64,000 nucleotides of DNA from JBIYSM02 sp044759095 (GTDB lineage Bacteria; Bacillota; Bacilli; Brevibacillales; Brevibacillaceae): positions 62,001 through 126,000 of the forward strand of contig NZ_JBIYSM020000001.1 in NCBI RefSeq assembly GCF_044759095.2, in the 5' to 3' direction. The translations under genes and the position numbers were made by a program. Below the pieces are notes generated by a model. That model was not told the DNA's origin. It searched no databases and saw only the letters and a program-made list of their open reading frames with translations. How positions within the stretch are numbered: position 1 is the first letter of the stretch; the number at the start of each line of letters is the position of its first letter. Shown one piece after another: positions 1 through 7,719 of this stretch.

Positions 1-891
1 GCCATTGCGGCCGTTCGGTCGGGGGAAGTGAGCACAGACTGGGACGGCCTGTTTTTACACACCCGCTACACCGTAGACGGAGAAGAGGTGGAGGGCGAGT
101 GGGGCAATTTTCAATTGGACGGGTACGGCACCTGGCTGTGGGGACTGGCGGAGCACATTCGCATGACAGGGGACGTGGAGCTGATCGACCGCTTCCGGTC
201 GGCGATCGAGCTTACCCTTGAGTACCTGCAAGCCTGCTGGCAGCTGCCCAATTACGACTGCTGGGAGGAGTTTGGCGATCGAATCCATCCGGCCACGCTG
301 GCAGCTATCTACGGTGGCTGCAAGTCGATTGCGCGGTGGCTTCCGGAGCGAAAAGGGCAGCTTTCGGTGCTGTGCGGTTTGATTGAAACGTTCGTGCGGG
401 AGAACGGCACGGAAAACGGCAGGTTTGTCAAATCACTGGGCAATCCTGCCGTGGATGCCAGCCTGCTCTGGCTCTCCCTGCCGTTCGGTCTGGCTGCTCT
501 CGATGAGCCGACGATGGAAGAAACCGTGCGGCAAATGGAGCAGGAGATCGTGAGGGGGCGCGGCGTTCACCGCTATCCGGAAGACGTCTATTACGGCGGC
601 GGTCAGTGGATTTTGCTGTCGGCCTGGTTGGGCTGGTACTACGCGCAGACCGGCAGAACGGACGAAGCAGGCGATATTCTCTGTTGGATCGAATCGAAGT
701 GGACGGAGGAAGGGTTGCCTGAGCAGGTTCAGGATCACCTGCTTGCGCCAAAAGCCTACGGCGAGTGGGTGGAGCGGGCAGGACAGCCGGCGCTGCCGCT
801 GCTCTGGTCCCATGCCATGTACCTGGTGCTGGCGGCAGAGCTGGGCTTGGTCGATTCCATAGAAAAAGAGAACGGAGCTCCTCAACGGTAG
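1..891 (+). CDS. GH15 (glucoamylase-like) family protein, C-terminal part
   Basis: The frame is open from the first base, so the start lies outside the window; 296 codons are visible before TAG. The protein looks like the (alpha/alpha)6 barrel end of GH15 glycosidases: the WGNFQLDGYG stretch, the aromatic CWEEF and the YYGGGQWILLSAWLGWYY run resemble the substrate-pocket helices of that family. GH15 enzymes release glucose or hydrolyse trehalose from the non-reducing end. The missing N-terminal part prevents a substrate call. No signal peptide can be judged. A hairpin overlaps the stop codon and probably ends the transcript; the next gene converges on it. Family assignment is by motif memory only. 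Confidence 0.7.
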   Translation, partial: AIAAVRSGEVSTDWDGLFLHTRYTVDGEEVEGEWGNFQLDGYGTWLWGLAEHIRMTGDVELIDRFRSAIELTLEYLQACWQLPNYDCWEEFGDRIHPATLAAIYGGCKSIARWLPERKGQLSVLCGLIETFVRENGTENGRFVKSLGNPAVDASLLWLSLPFGLAALDEPTMEETVRQMEQEIVRGRGVHRYPEDVYYGGGQWILLSAWLGWYYAQTGRTDEAGDILCWIESKWTEEGLPEQVQDHLLAPKAYGEWVERAGQPALPLLWSHAMYLVLAAELGLVDSIEKENGAPQR

Positions 892-906
892 AGGAGCTCA
901 CGTTTT
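875..906 (+). terminator. Intrinsic terminator of the GH15-like gene
   Basis: A perfect 9-bp stem (GAGCTCCTC at 875-883 pairing with GAGGAGCTC at 891-899) with a 7-base loop, followed by ACGTTTTCT. The 5' arm lies inside the last codons and the stop codon is at the loop edge, so termination happens right at the end of the gene. Confidence 0.75.
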
Positions 907-929
907 CTAATGCCGGGTGGGTTTTCTTA
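907..929. repeat. Fragment (3' end) of the dispersed hairpin repeat
   Basis: Only the last bases of the repeat seen at 14.9, 21.4 and 62.0 kb are present: CTAATGCCGGGTGGG followed by TTTTCTTA. Read on the minus strand this piece supplies the last codons and the TAG stop of the uronate dehydrogenase gene (C-terminus RKPTRH). The 5' arm of the hairpin and the AT-rich leader are missing. Confidence 0.75.
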
Positions 930-1719
930 GACCATAATCCCGTAAGACAAACTCACCGCCCATCAGTTTCTCCGCCAACCCGTCTTGATCCGTTGCCGCA
1001 GACGTCATTCCGATCACCTCTTCACAGTAGGTCTCGGCATTATCGATCGGACGATAGCCGAGAGCTTCCGCATGGGAATTGTCAAACCACGATCGGCTGT
1101 TGCCGGAGACGCCGTACACGATCGAGTAATGCACCTGCTTCGCCTGTAATAGCACCGAAAAAAGCTGAACGGCGTCCCGATGGCTTAGCCACGTGCTTAG
1201 ATGTCTTCGATTGCGAGGGCGTTCCTCGAAACTGCAGATTCGTACGGAAACGACTTCAAGTCCGAATTTATCCGCATACAGGCTTCCCAAACTCTCGCCA
1301 AAAGTCTTGCTGACCCCGTAATAGGTATCGGGACGGACAGGAACATCCGGGCCGATTTTTTGTTCTCTCGGGTAAAATCCGACAGAATGAATGCTGCTGG
1401 CGAAAATCACTCTTTTTACGCCCTGATTTTTTGCTGCCTCAAAGACGTTGTACGTTCCCAGGATATTCGTTTCCAAAATGGATTGAAAATGGGTTTCATC
1501 AGGAATGCCACCGAGGTGAATGACGGCGTCCACCTCATGCATAACCGCTTCCACCGATGGATAATCGCGTAGATCCACCCTTGCGATTTCCTCTCCATCT
1601 CGCGCCTCTCCCAATGGGATGACATCCGTTAACCGCAGGATGGGAATACTCTCACGCAGTCCGCGGCGTAATACTGTTCCAATTCGACCAGCTGCTCCAG
1701 TGATCAGAACCCTTTTCAT
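907..1719 (-). CDS. udh: Uronate dehydrogenase-like NAD-dependent epimerase/dehydratase family protein
   Basis: A 270-residue short-chain (extended) dehydrogenase. The N-terminal Rossmann motif GAAGRIG is at residues 8-14 and the catalytic YYGVSK has Tyr134 and Lys138. The HLGG, FASS, LSTW and NSHAEALGY segments match my memory of bacterial uronate dehydrogenases, which oxidise galacturonate or glucuronate to the aldarolactone with NAD+. ATG at 1719 is preferred over the TTG one codon upstream because GGGGGAA sits about 8 bases before it. The last six residues are encoded by a piece of a dispersed repeat, so the natural C-terminus may have been altered. A link with the sugar-acid operon at 45-53 kb is possible but not shown. 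Confidence 0.75.
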   Translation of the reverse strand: MKRVLITGAAGRIGTVLRRGLRESIPILRLTDVIPLGEARDGEEIARVDLRDYPSVEAVMHEVDAVIHLGGIPDETHFQSILETNILGTYNVFEAAKNQGVKRVIFASSIHSVGFYPREQKIGPDVPVRPDTYYGVSKTFGESLGSLYADKFGLEVVSVRICSFEERPRNRRHLSTWLSHRDAVQLFSVLLQAKQVHYSIVYGVSGNSRSWFDNSHAEALGYRPIDNAETYCEEVIGMTSAATDQDGLAEKLMGGEFVLRDYGLRKPTRH

Positions 1720-1753
1720 CAATCATTCCCCCTTCTCTCCGCTCTGGACTCCT

Positions 1754-2458
1754 TTAGATCTCAATGCCGTGACGGCAAAGCTCCTGCCTTAGCACCTCAG
1801 CCATGATGTTGTACCCCAGTACATGGGGGTGAAGTCCGTCGTCGGCCAGTTCAGCCCGAAGTGTTACCCCGTCCGTTTCGACCATCCGGGAATGGTAATC
1901 GACGTAAATCGCGCCAGTCTCTTCGGCAAGCTGCTTGAGGGCTTCGTTTGTCTTCACAACGAGCAGGTTTCTGGCGTGATTCTGCGCATACCTGTCCATG
2001 CAGGTCGGCAAAAGGGAGCAGAGAATGGTGCTGATCCCCTGACCCATCGAAGCATGCAGCATCGCCTCCGTGTCCTGCACGATCTCCTGATAGATTTGGT
2101 CAGCCGTTTTTCGGTCTTCCACTCTCCATTCGTCCAATGCCCAGGTGTTGTTGATGCCGATTTTCATGACGAGGTGTTTTGGTTTAAGCTGGAGCACGTC
2201 TGCGGCAAAGCGCTTTCTGGCAAATTCCGTCGTATCCCCGCCAATCCCTCGGTTGACGATGAATTTCCCCGTGCGTCCAAAGTAGGTTTGCAGGTCCCAC
2301 CAGTGTGTGATGGAATCCCCGAAAAAGACGAAGTCTACCGGAACGCGATGATGCAGGATGGCTTCATTGTGATAGTCGAATTCGTTGCGTCTGCGATCTG
2401 CCGCTGCTTCGATGCTGAAAAAACCAGGTCGGATGATTTCCGTACGCTCGTGATTCAC
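1754..2458 (-). CDS. SGNH/GDSL-type hydrolase
   Basis: 234 residues with all four SGNH blocks. Block I is FFGDSIT, with nucleophile Ser49; block II is NRGIGGD; block III is GINNTW; block V is DGLHP near the C-terminus, with the Asp and His of the triad. Such enzymes are lipases, esterases or acetylhydrolases acting on lipids or acetylated sugars. No signal peptide is evident, so it probably works in the cytoplasm. The start is GTG with GGAGAGGG upstream. It lies 34 bases upstream of udh on the same strand and probably shares its transcript, which fits removal of acetyl groups from sugar-acid oligomers, but that is inference from position. Confidence 0.8.
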   Translation of the reverse strand: MNHERTEIIRPGFFSIEAAADRRRNEFDYHNEAILHHRVPVDFVFFGDSITHWWDLQTYFGRTGKFIVNRGIGGDTTEFARKRFAADVLQLKPKHLVMKIGINNTWALDEWRVEDRKTADQIYQEIVQDTEAMLHASMGQGISTILCSLLPTCMDRYAQNHARNLLVVKTNEALKQLAEETGAIYVDYHSRMVETDGVTLRAELADDGLHPHVLGYNIMAEVLRQELCRHGIEI

Positions 2459-2523
2459 AAATCCCTCTCCTTTCCACTATAGGGGTATTGTACCATGGGC
2501 TTGGCTGTTTGGCAGGGCTGCCC

Positions 2524-3006
2524 TCAGAACGAAAGAGGGAGAGCGATAACGGCTCTCCCACTACCTTTCAAACCGTCGATGAAATTTCCACAACAGCCAC
2601 ATAACAGGATGTATCCGAAGAATGAATACGTGTGACTCCATTCACTGCTGTGAACAAACCATCCCAGCCGTTCAGCCAATTGTTCCGCCAACGCGGCGAT
2701 GATGCCAAACAGCAGGATCGCGCCTCTTCTTTGCCAGGTACGCATCTGTTGCAAAAGGGTTAGAAAGATCAACGTAACCAGCGGCAGCGCAAACAACGTA
2801 AACAAAATATTGATTGGAAAAAGATCGGGGAGAGGTCTCGCTGGAAACGAGTACAGTTTCTTCTGTACGAAAAAAAGGTCCAGATACGTTGCCAACCAGG
2901 AAGAAAATATCATCGTTGGTACATAGGAAATCAGCTTATCTCTCAAAGATGGCTGTTTGCGCCATGACGGCAAGCTCGATTTTCTCCAGTGTTTTACAGT
3001 ATTCAT
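2524..3006 (-). CDS. Small polytopic membrane protein, CBO0543-like
   Basis: About 160 residues with four to five hydrophobic helices (for example PTMIFSSWLATYLDLFF and NILFTLFALPLVTLIFLTLL). It resembles the CBO0543 family of small Bacillales/Clostridia membrane proteins of unknown role. The start chosen is the ATG at 3006, preceded by GGGGAG 6-7 bases upstream; this gives a 71-base overlap with the end of the upstream DUF2515 gene. A TTG overlapping that gene's stop codon would shorten it to begin at LRDKLIS. Translational coupling with the upstream gene is likely. Function is unknown. Confidence 0.6.
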   Translation of the reverse strand: MNTVKHWRKSSLPSWRKQPSLRDKLISYVPTMIFSSWLATYLDLFFVQKKLYSFPARPLPDLFPINILFTLFALPLVTLIFLTLLQQMRTWQRRGAILLFGIIAALAEQLAERLGWFVHSSEWSHTYSFFGYILLCGCCGNFIDGLKGSGRAVIALPLSF

Positions 3007-4078
3007 GACGAATCTCCCCATCTGTGGTTTCTTCATCGTTCATCAGGCTGGCAATGACCTTCCAATCCCTGTACCAATCTCCGATTTCCGCTTCCTCATG
3101 AGCTTGATTTTTCCAGGCATGCTCCAGGGTTGGACTGTAAAAACGGTTGGTTCCTGACTGTAATTGACAATTCTTCAACCGTCTTACATAGAGAGTGCCC
3201 GGCACAGAATCATTCACATCGTTGAACAAATGGGGCCAGTAATCTTTTCGAGAGCCGGTGTGAGGATGATCGGCTGCCCAGTTCAATGCGCCCTGCAAGT
3301 AGTCGGAACGTCCAAAAAGCAGCGAATACAGCCGTTTTCCCAATCGAATTCGCTCCTGCAGGGAAGCAAAATGACGAAGAGTTTGTCCGATCACATGCAG
3401 TTCTTTATCGGTCCCCCCCTTGTAGCATGGAAAAAGAATTTGATTTAAGCCAAGCAAATCTTGCAGTTTGAACTCGATGGTTTGCAGAACGGTTTTTTGA
3501 TAACGAGGATGTTGGATGACTCTTTTTTCCAGATAGCTTTGCTCGTTGATGATCAGCGCCATCGCCAAAAGATAGCGGTCTCCCGCTTTCCAGATATGAT
3601 TCCACATGACATCCATGAAGACGGATACGTGGAAATAAGGCAACAGATAAAACAAATTCGTCTCTCTTCTCACACTTTCTTCATACAGCAAAAATTGCGG
3701 ATACACATCCTGAAAAATGAGCCAATTGCCGCGTTCCAAAAACAAAAAGAAATCCTTCTGTTCCGCTTCTGAAAGCAATCTGGAAAGAAGCTCTCCCTTG
3801 ATATCCGTCATGTTCCAGCCGCCGTTTCTGGATACCATGTGCCCCAAAAACGCCCAATGGATTTCCGGATGACGTCGATAGAACTCGTAGTACGTCATGG
3901 TCCGCGTCACATTGTTCAGGTTTTGCCGGTTCGTTCTTTCCTTGATTTGCCGAATGAGCAATTGGTCACGTCGGGATAATTTCGATTCATGAGTCAGCTT
4001 GTTGCCAGCCTTCATTTTTTTGCTCAATTCATTTTTCACAGTGAGAAGAGGCAGTACTTGACGCAGCTTGATTCCCAT
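2936..4078 (-). CDS. YppC-like DUF2515 family protein
   Basis: A 380-residue soluble protein matching the DUF2515 family (B. subtilis YppC) by its opening NNVTRTMTYYEFYRRHPEI block, the RNGGWNMTD stretch and the LERGNWLIFQDVYPQ stretch. The family is found in spore formers and has no known activity. The start ATG is preceded by AAGGAGAAGG. It is the first gene of a two-gene minus-strand unit with the membrane protein that overlaps its end, and it is divergent from the SqhC gene 89 bases away. The C-terminal 30 residues are acidic. Confidence 0.75.
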   Translation of the reverse strand: MGIKLRQVLPLLTVKNELSKKMKAGNKLTHESKLSRRDQLLIRQIKERTNRQNLNNVTRTMTYYEFYRRHPEIHWAFLGHMVSRNGGWNMTDIKGELLSRLLSEAEQKDFFLFLERGNWLIFQDVYPQFLLYEESVRRETNLFYLLPYFHVSVFMDVMWNHIWKAGDRYLLAMALIINEQSYLEKRVIQHPRYQKTVLQTIEFKLQDLLGLNQILFPCYKGGTDKELHVIGQTLRHFASLQERIRLGKRLYSLLFGRSDYLQGALNWAADHPHTGSRKDYWPHLFNDVNDSVPGTLYVRRLKNCQLQSGTNRFYSPTLEHAWKNQAHEEAEIGDWYRDWKVIASLMNDEETTDGEIRHEYCKTLEKIELAVMAQTAIFER

Positions 4079-4167
4079 TTAGGCCTTCTCCTTTTTCGAA
4101 CCCTACATGATCCGATGAATAAAGTGGGGATAGGAGTGATTTCGGATGAGGAAAGGTCTGTGTAGGA

Positions 4168-5892
4168 ATGATCGACAGAGTGGATGTGGAAATAAATCGA
4201 ATCATTCAGGTAATGCAAAAAAGTCAATCGCTGGACGGCGCCTGGAAGCTGTTTCATGACGAAGAGGAAGGCAATCTTTCTGCAACTGTAGAGGCGTACT
4301 ATGCCCTTCTTTTTTCAGGCTACTGTAGGAATAACGATGCGCGCATGCAGGCAGCAAAGCGTTTTATCCTGTCGAAGGGCGGGCTATCACATTCGAGCCT
4401 GCTGACAAAAGTGATGCTTGCCTCGACGGGCCAGTATCCGTGGCCGAAGCACGTCTTGCTTCCGATTGAAATGATGTTGCTGCCGCCGTGGTTTCCCGTC
4501 CATTTTTTTGATTTTGCCGGGTACGCCAGAGTGCATATTGCTCCCCTGCTGGTCGTATCTGACCGCAAGTTCGTCAGGAGAATACCCGGAACACCCGATA
4601 TCTCTGATCTGCGAAACAGCAGAACGAGCATTCTCCAATCCGCCGAAGCGCGTTCTTTCCATAAGAGGATTGTTGATGGGATCAGGAGTCTTCCGTACCT
4701 GCCGGCGGTAATGCATCGTCAGGCTTTGCGCATGGCCGAACGCTTCATGCTGGATCGTCTTGAAGCGGATGGCACCTTGTACAGCTATTTCACCTCAACC
4801 TTTCTCATGATCTTCGCTTTACAGGCACTGGGATATGCGTCCAACCATCCGGTTATCACTCGAGCAATCGCTGGAATGAAAGCAATGACCTGCCCCGCAA
4901 ATGGACATGTCCAAAATGCAACCGCAACGGTTTGGAATACCGCCCTGTTGGCTCATGCCCTGCTGTCCGTTGGCGTGCAACCATCCAATCCCATGGTAAA
5001 AAAGGCTGGCCGCTATCTTCTGTCTCGGCAGCAGGACAGATATGGGGATTGGGCGTTGAAGGATCCTTTTGTTTTGCCCGGAGGATGGGGGTTTTCGGAT
5101 GTCAATACAATCAACCCGGACGTCGATGACACAACGGCTGCACTGCGGGTGATGAACAGGTTGAGGGAAGAAGATCCGGCTTACCGCCAATCCTGGAAAC
5201 GCGGCCTCCAGTGGCTGTTATCCATGCAGAATGACGACGGGGGATGGCCGGCGTTTGAGAAAAACACGGACAAAAAAATATTGTCCTTGCTGCCAATGGA
5301 AGGCGCTGACGCGGTCAGTACGGATCCTTCGACAGCCGATTTGACCGGCAGGACGTTGGAATTCCTCGGCAACCATGCGGGATTTACCCTGCCCCACCCG
5401 AATGTGGAAAGAGCCGTACACTGGATCTTGCGAAACCAGCAGATGGACGGGTCGTGGTATGGGCGATGGGGGATTTCCTATCTGTATGGTACGTGGTCGG
5501 CTGTAACCGGGATGAGAGCGGTGGGGGTAGCGCCGGAGCATCAGGCGGTACAAAAAGCGGTACAATGGGTACAGCGAATCCAGAATGAAGACGGGGGATG
5601 GGGGGAATCTTGCAAGAGTGACATCCTAAAAAGGTATGTTCCCTTAGGAGGGAGTACGCTTTCGCAAACCGCCTGGGCAGTGGACACTCTCATTGCCGTA
5701 TCCCCGGAACCTACGACGGCCATTGAACGTGGAATTCAGTATTTGCTGGCGAACGGAAAGACCGAGGATTGGACGGTCTCGTATCCGACCGGAGCAGGGT
5801 TACCTGGTGGTTTTTACTTCCACTACCATAGTTACCGGTACATCTGGCCCTTGCTCGCATTCGCTCATTACAAAAGAAAATATTTTCCATAA
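4168..5892 (+). CDS. sqhC: Tetraprenyl-beta-curcumene cyclase / squalene-hopene cyclase family (SqhC-like), short N-terminus
   Basis: A 574-residue class II terpene cyclase. The DxDD protonation motif is DVDD at residues 318-321, followed by TTAAL. QW-type repeats include QNDDGGW, QQMDGSWYGRW and QNEDGGW. The segments DGTLYSY, DPSTADLTGR and GESCKSD are closer to B. subtilis SqhC (tetraprenyl-beta-curcumene to sporulenol-type terpenoid) than to hopanoid cyclases. These enzymes are monotopic membrane proteins. The protein is about 55 residues shorter at the N-terminus than SqhC as I remember it, so the first QW repeat is missing. A TGA lies in frame seven codons upstream of the ATG, so no longer start exists. 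It may be a shortened working enzyme or a decayed one. Confidence 0.85.
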   Translation: MIDRVDVEINRIIQVMQKSQSLDGAWKLFHDEEEGNLSATVEAYYALLFSGYCRNNDARMQAAKRFILSKGGLSHSSLLTKVMLASTGQYPWPKHVLLPIEMMLLPPWFPVHFFDFAGYARVHIAPLLVVSDRKFVRRIPGTPDISDLRNSRTSILQSAEARSFHKRIVDGIRSLPYLPAVMHRQALRMAERFMLDRLEADGTLYSYFTSTFLMIFALQALGYASNHPVITRAIAGMKAMTCPANGHVQNATATVWNTALLAHALLSVGVQPSNPMVKKAGRYLLSRQQDRYGDWALKDPFVLPGGWGFSDVNTINPDVDDTTAALRVMNRLREEDPAYRQSWKRGLQWLLSMQNDDGGWPAFEKNTDKKILSLLPMEGADAVSTDPSTADLTGRTLEFLGNHAGFTLPHPNVERAVHWILRNQQMDGSWYGRWGISYLYGTWSAVTGMRAVGVAPEHQAVQKAVQWVQRIQNEDGGWGESCKSDILKRYVPLGGSTLSQTAWAVDTLIAVSPEPTTAIERGIQYLLANGKTEDWTVSYPTGAGLPGGFYFHYHSYRYIWPLLAFAHYKRKYFP

Positions 5893-6055
5893 GAGGTAAA
5901 AAAAGACCACCCGTTCAGAAGGGGACCAAACGGGCAGCAAATAGAGGACGATATGTCCATCGTAGGGTCTGACAATTCTTATCATAAGTTGTGTTTATGA
6001 AGGGAAAGTAGAGAAACGATCAAAGATTTGTTAAGGTTGTGTAAATGTGTGACTC

Positions 6056-6343
6056 CTAAAAGAAGAGACCCCTTCTTCGCCTTGGCTGCTGCTCAACTTC
6101 AGAAGAAGGTTTCGACGTGAATTGTGAAATCATGTTTTGAACGGCCGGATTGCCCATCAATTCCAGCCATTGGGAAATTTTTGCCGGATCCAAGCCGGTG
6201 AGAAAATTTGACCTGGGTTTTTCCCGAGGCACCAGTGCATTTGATTGTCTCTTGCCCAGTTCTTTCTTCAATTCGTCGATTTGCTTCTGCAAGGAAAGGA
6301 TTTCAGGGGAAGCGTTATTCCTGTTTCTTCGTATTCTGGCCAC
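6056..6343 (-). CDS. Short basic/coiled-coil hypothetical protein
   Basis: About 95 residues, unrecognised. It starts VARIRRNRN, continues with a predicted helix (ILSLQKQIDELKKELGKRQ, coiled-coil spacing), a hydrophobic ISQWLELMGNPAVQNMIS segment, and ends in a basic RRRRGLFF tail. The GTG start at 6343 is chosen because GAGGAG sits 7 bases before it; ATG at 6358 and GTG at 6379 are alternatives. It lies next to two tiny spore-type peptide genes, so a sporulation role is possible, but nothing in the sequence proves it. Confidence 0.55.
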   Translation of the reverse strand: MARIRRNRNNASPEILSLQKQIDELKKELGKRQSNALVPREKPRSNFLTGLDPAKISQWLELMGNPAVQNMISQFTSKPSSEVEQQPRRRRGLFF

Positions 6344-6473
6344 TTCATCACTCCTCATCGGCACGACGTAACGTGACAAACGTTTGGATCATTTTATGTT
6401 ACGGACAGGTCATCGGGATTGGGTAGACGCATAGGTAAGGAAAAAAAGGCGCCACAGGCGGTGCTGCACATTG

Positions 6474-6506
6474 AAAAAGGAGAGAAGACCCGCTTCTCTC
6501 CTTTTT
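6474..6506. terminator. Bidirectional intrinsic terminator
   Basis: A perfect 14-bp stem (AAAAAGGAGAGAAG at 6474-6487 with CTTCTCTCCTTTTT at 6493-6506) and a 5-base loop. It has a T-run on both strands. On the minus strand it directly follows the YjcZ-like gene. Confidence 0.85.
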
Positions 6507-6517
6507 CGTAGCGTGCA

Positions 6518-6604
6518 TTAGTCGCAGTCACAACCAACAATTACCAACAGAACAAAAAGCACCAGGATCAAGGCAAAATCGTCGCCGTTAAAGATGCCGC
6601 TCAA
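6518..6604 (-). CDS. YjcZ-like sporulation peptide (28 aa)
   Basis: A tiny gene, TTG start, preceded by AAAGGAGGGATAG. The peptide begins MSGIFNGDD and has one hydrophobic helix, FALILVLFVLLVIVG, ending CDCD. This matches the YjcZ/SscA family of very small spore coat-assembly peptides in Bacillales, which normally read Gly-rich head, FALIVVLFILLIIVG, short tail. The Asp-Cys ending instead of Gly/Ala is unusual. It is followed at once by a strong terminator, so it is transcribed alone or from its own sporulation promoter. No sigma-G/K promoter could be fixed by eye. Confidence 0.75.
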   Translation of the reverse strand: MSGIFNGDDFALILVLFVLLVIVGCDCD

Positions 6605-6812
6605 AACTATCCCTCCTTTGCTGTAACTAATCACACTGTATGTGCAAGTCATGAGAAATGATTGTACGAATGGTCCCCGCATTTTTCGCCTTTTTTTGTT
6701 CCCGTATAGACGAGCATCCACGCGGGAACATTTCTCTTCTCATATCATAATCATGGCAGGACAAACATGGGTTCTTTGTCCTGCAGATGCTTGACCATGA
6801 GGGGGAAAAGGC

Positions 6813-6911
6813 ATGAGCGGCAAAAGACGTGGGATCTTCGACGGCGGCATTTTCGGGATCATTCTGATTGTGATCCTGCTGTTTCTGGTCTTCAGCGACG
6901 ACAAACATTAA
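6813..6911 (+). CDS. Tiny membrane peptide, YjcZ-like (32 aa)
   Basis: ATG preceded by GAGGGGGAAAAG. The peptide opens with MSGKRRGIFDGG, then a hydrophobic IFGIILIVILLFLVF, and ends SDDKH. The layout (polar head with FDGG, one helix, short charged tail) parallels the minus-strand YjcZ-like peptide about 200 bases away, so the two may be diverged paralogues. It is followed by a bidirectional terminator shared with the convergent tcyC gene. Confidence 0.6.
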   Translation: MSGKRRGIFDGGIFGIILIVILLFLVFSDDKH

Positions 6912-6927
6912 TCACAAGTCCTCACGA

Positions 6928-6961
6928 AAAAGACACTGTGCTCTGTAGTACAGTGTCTTTT
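6928..6961. terminator. Bidirectional intrinsic terminator between the tiny peptide gene and tcyC
   Basis: A perfect 12-bp stem (AAAAGACACTGT at 6928-6939 with ACAGTGTCTTTT at 6950-6961) and a 10-base loop. It serves the plus-strand peptide gene and the minus-strand tcyABC operon, whose stop codon is at 6965. Confidence 0.85.
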
Positions 6962-6964
6962 CGT

Positions 6965-7702
6965 TTACTCTTGCAAGAGTTGGAGAAACTGGCGGGTACG
7001 TTCTTCTTTCGGATGGGTAAACAGCTGTTCGGGCGTTCCGCGTTCGAGAACCGCTCCCTGATCCATAAAGATCACTTCGTCGGCCACTTCGCGGGCAAAG
7101 CCCATCTCATGAGTCACGACGACCATGGTCATCCCTTCCATGGCCAGTTCTTTCATGACCTTCAACACTTCGCCGACCAGTTCGGGATCGAGTGCAGAGG
7201 TGGGTTCGTCAAACAGCATGACCTGCGGATCCATCGCCAGGGCGCGGGCAATTCCCACGCGCTGCTGCTGCCCGCCGGAGAGCTGAGCCGGATAGTGGTT
7301 CAGCTTGTCGGCCAGCCCTACCTTGGTCAGGAGAGAAATCGCCTTGGCGCGGGCGACAGAGGGGCTTTCCTTTTTTACGGTAACCGGGCCCTCCATCACG
7401 TTTTCCAGCGCCGTCATATGGGGAAACAGGTTATAGCTTTGGAACACCATGCCGGTCTGTTTACGCAGACGGGCAATCTGTGACTTCTCCACCTTTTTTG
7501 AAAAGTCCAAAACGACTTCGCCGATCCGGACACTTCCCTGAGAGGGGATTTCCAGAACGTTAAGGCAGCGGAGCAGGGTCGTTTTGCCGGACCCCGACGG
7601 GCCGATGATGACGACCACTTTTCCTTTTTCCACCTGCAGGGAGACCCCCCTGAGTACGTGCAGGTCGCCAAAGCGCTTGTGAACATCGGTGATGGTAATC
7701 AT
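6965..7702 (-). CDS. tcyC: L-cystine ABC transporter, ATP-binding protein TcyC
   Basis: A 245-residue ABC ATPase of the polar amino acid class. Walker A is GPSGSGKTT, the Q-loop is in GMVFQSYNLFP, the signature is LSGGQQQR, Walker B is VMLFDEPTSALD, and the switch His is in VTHE. Segments such as NVMEGPV, DPELVGEVLKVMKEL and KEERTRQFL agree with B. subtilis TcyC. It energises uptake of L-cystine at the membrane. The ATG at 7702 (MITITDVHKRFG) has AAGGTG about 10 bases upstream and fits the family start better than the ATG at 7711. It is the last gene of the tcyABC operon, 18 bases after tcyB. Confidence 0.88.
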   Translation of the reverse strand: MITITDVHKRFGDLHVLRGVSLQVEKGKVVVIIGPSGSGKTTLLRCLNVLEIPSQGSVRIGEVVLDFSKKVEKSQIARLRKQTGMVFQSYNLFPHMTALENVMEGPVTVKKESPSVARAKAISLLTKVGLADKLNHYPAQLSGGQQQRVGIARALAMDPQVMLFDEPTSALDPELVGEVLKVMKELAMEGMTMVVVTHEMGFAREVADEVIFMDQGAVLERGTPEQLFTHPKEERTRQFLQLLQE

Positions 7703-7719
7703 GTCAATCATTCACCTTC

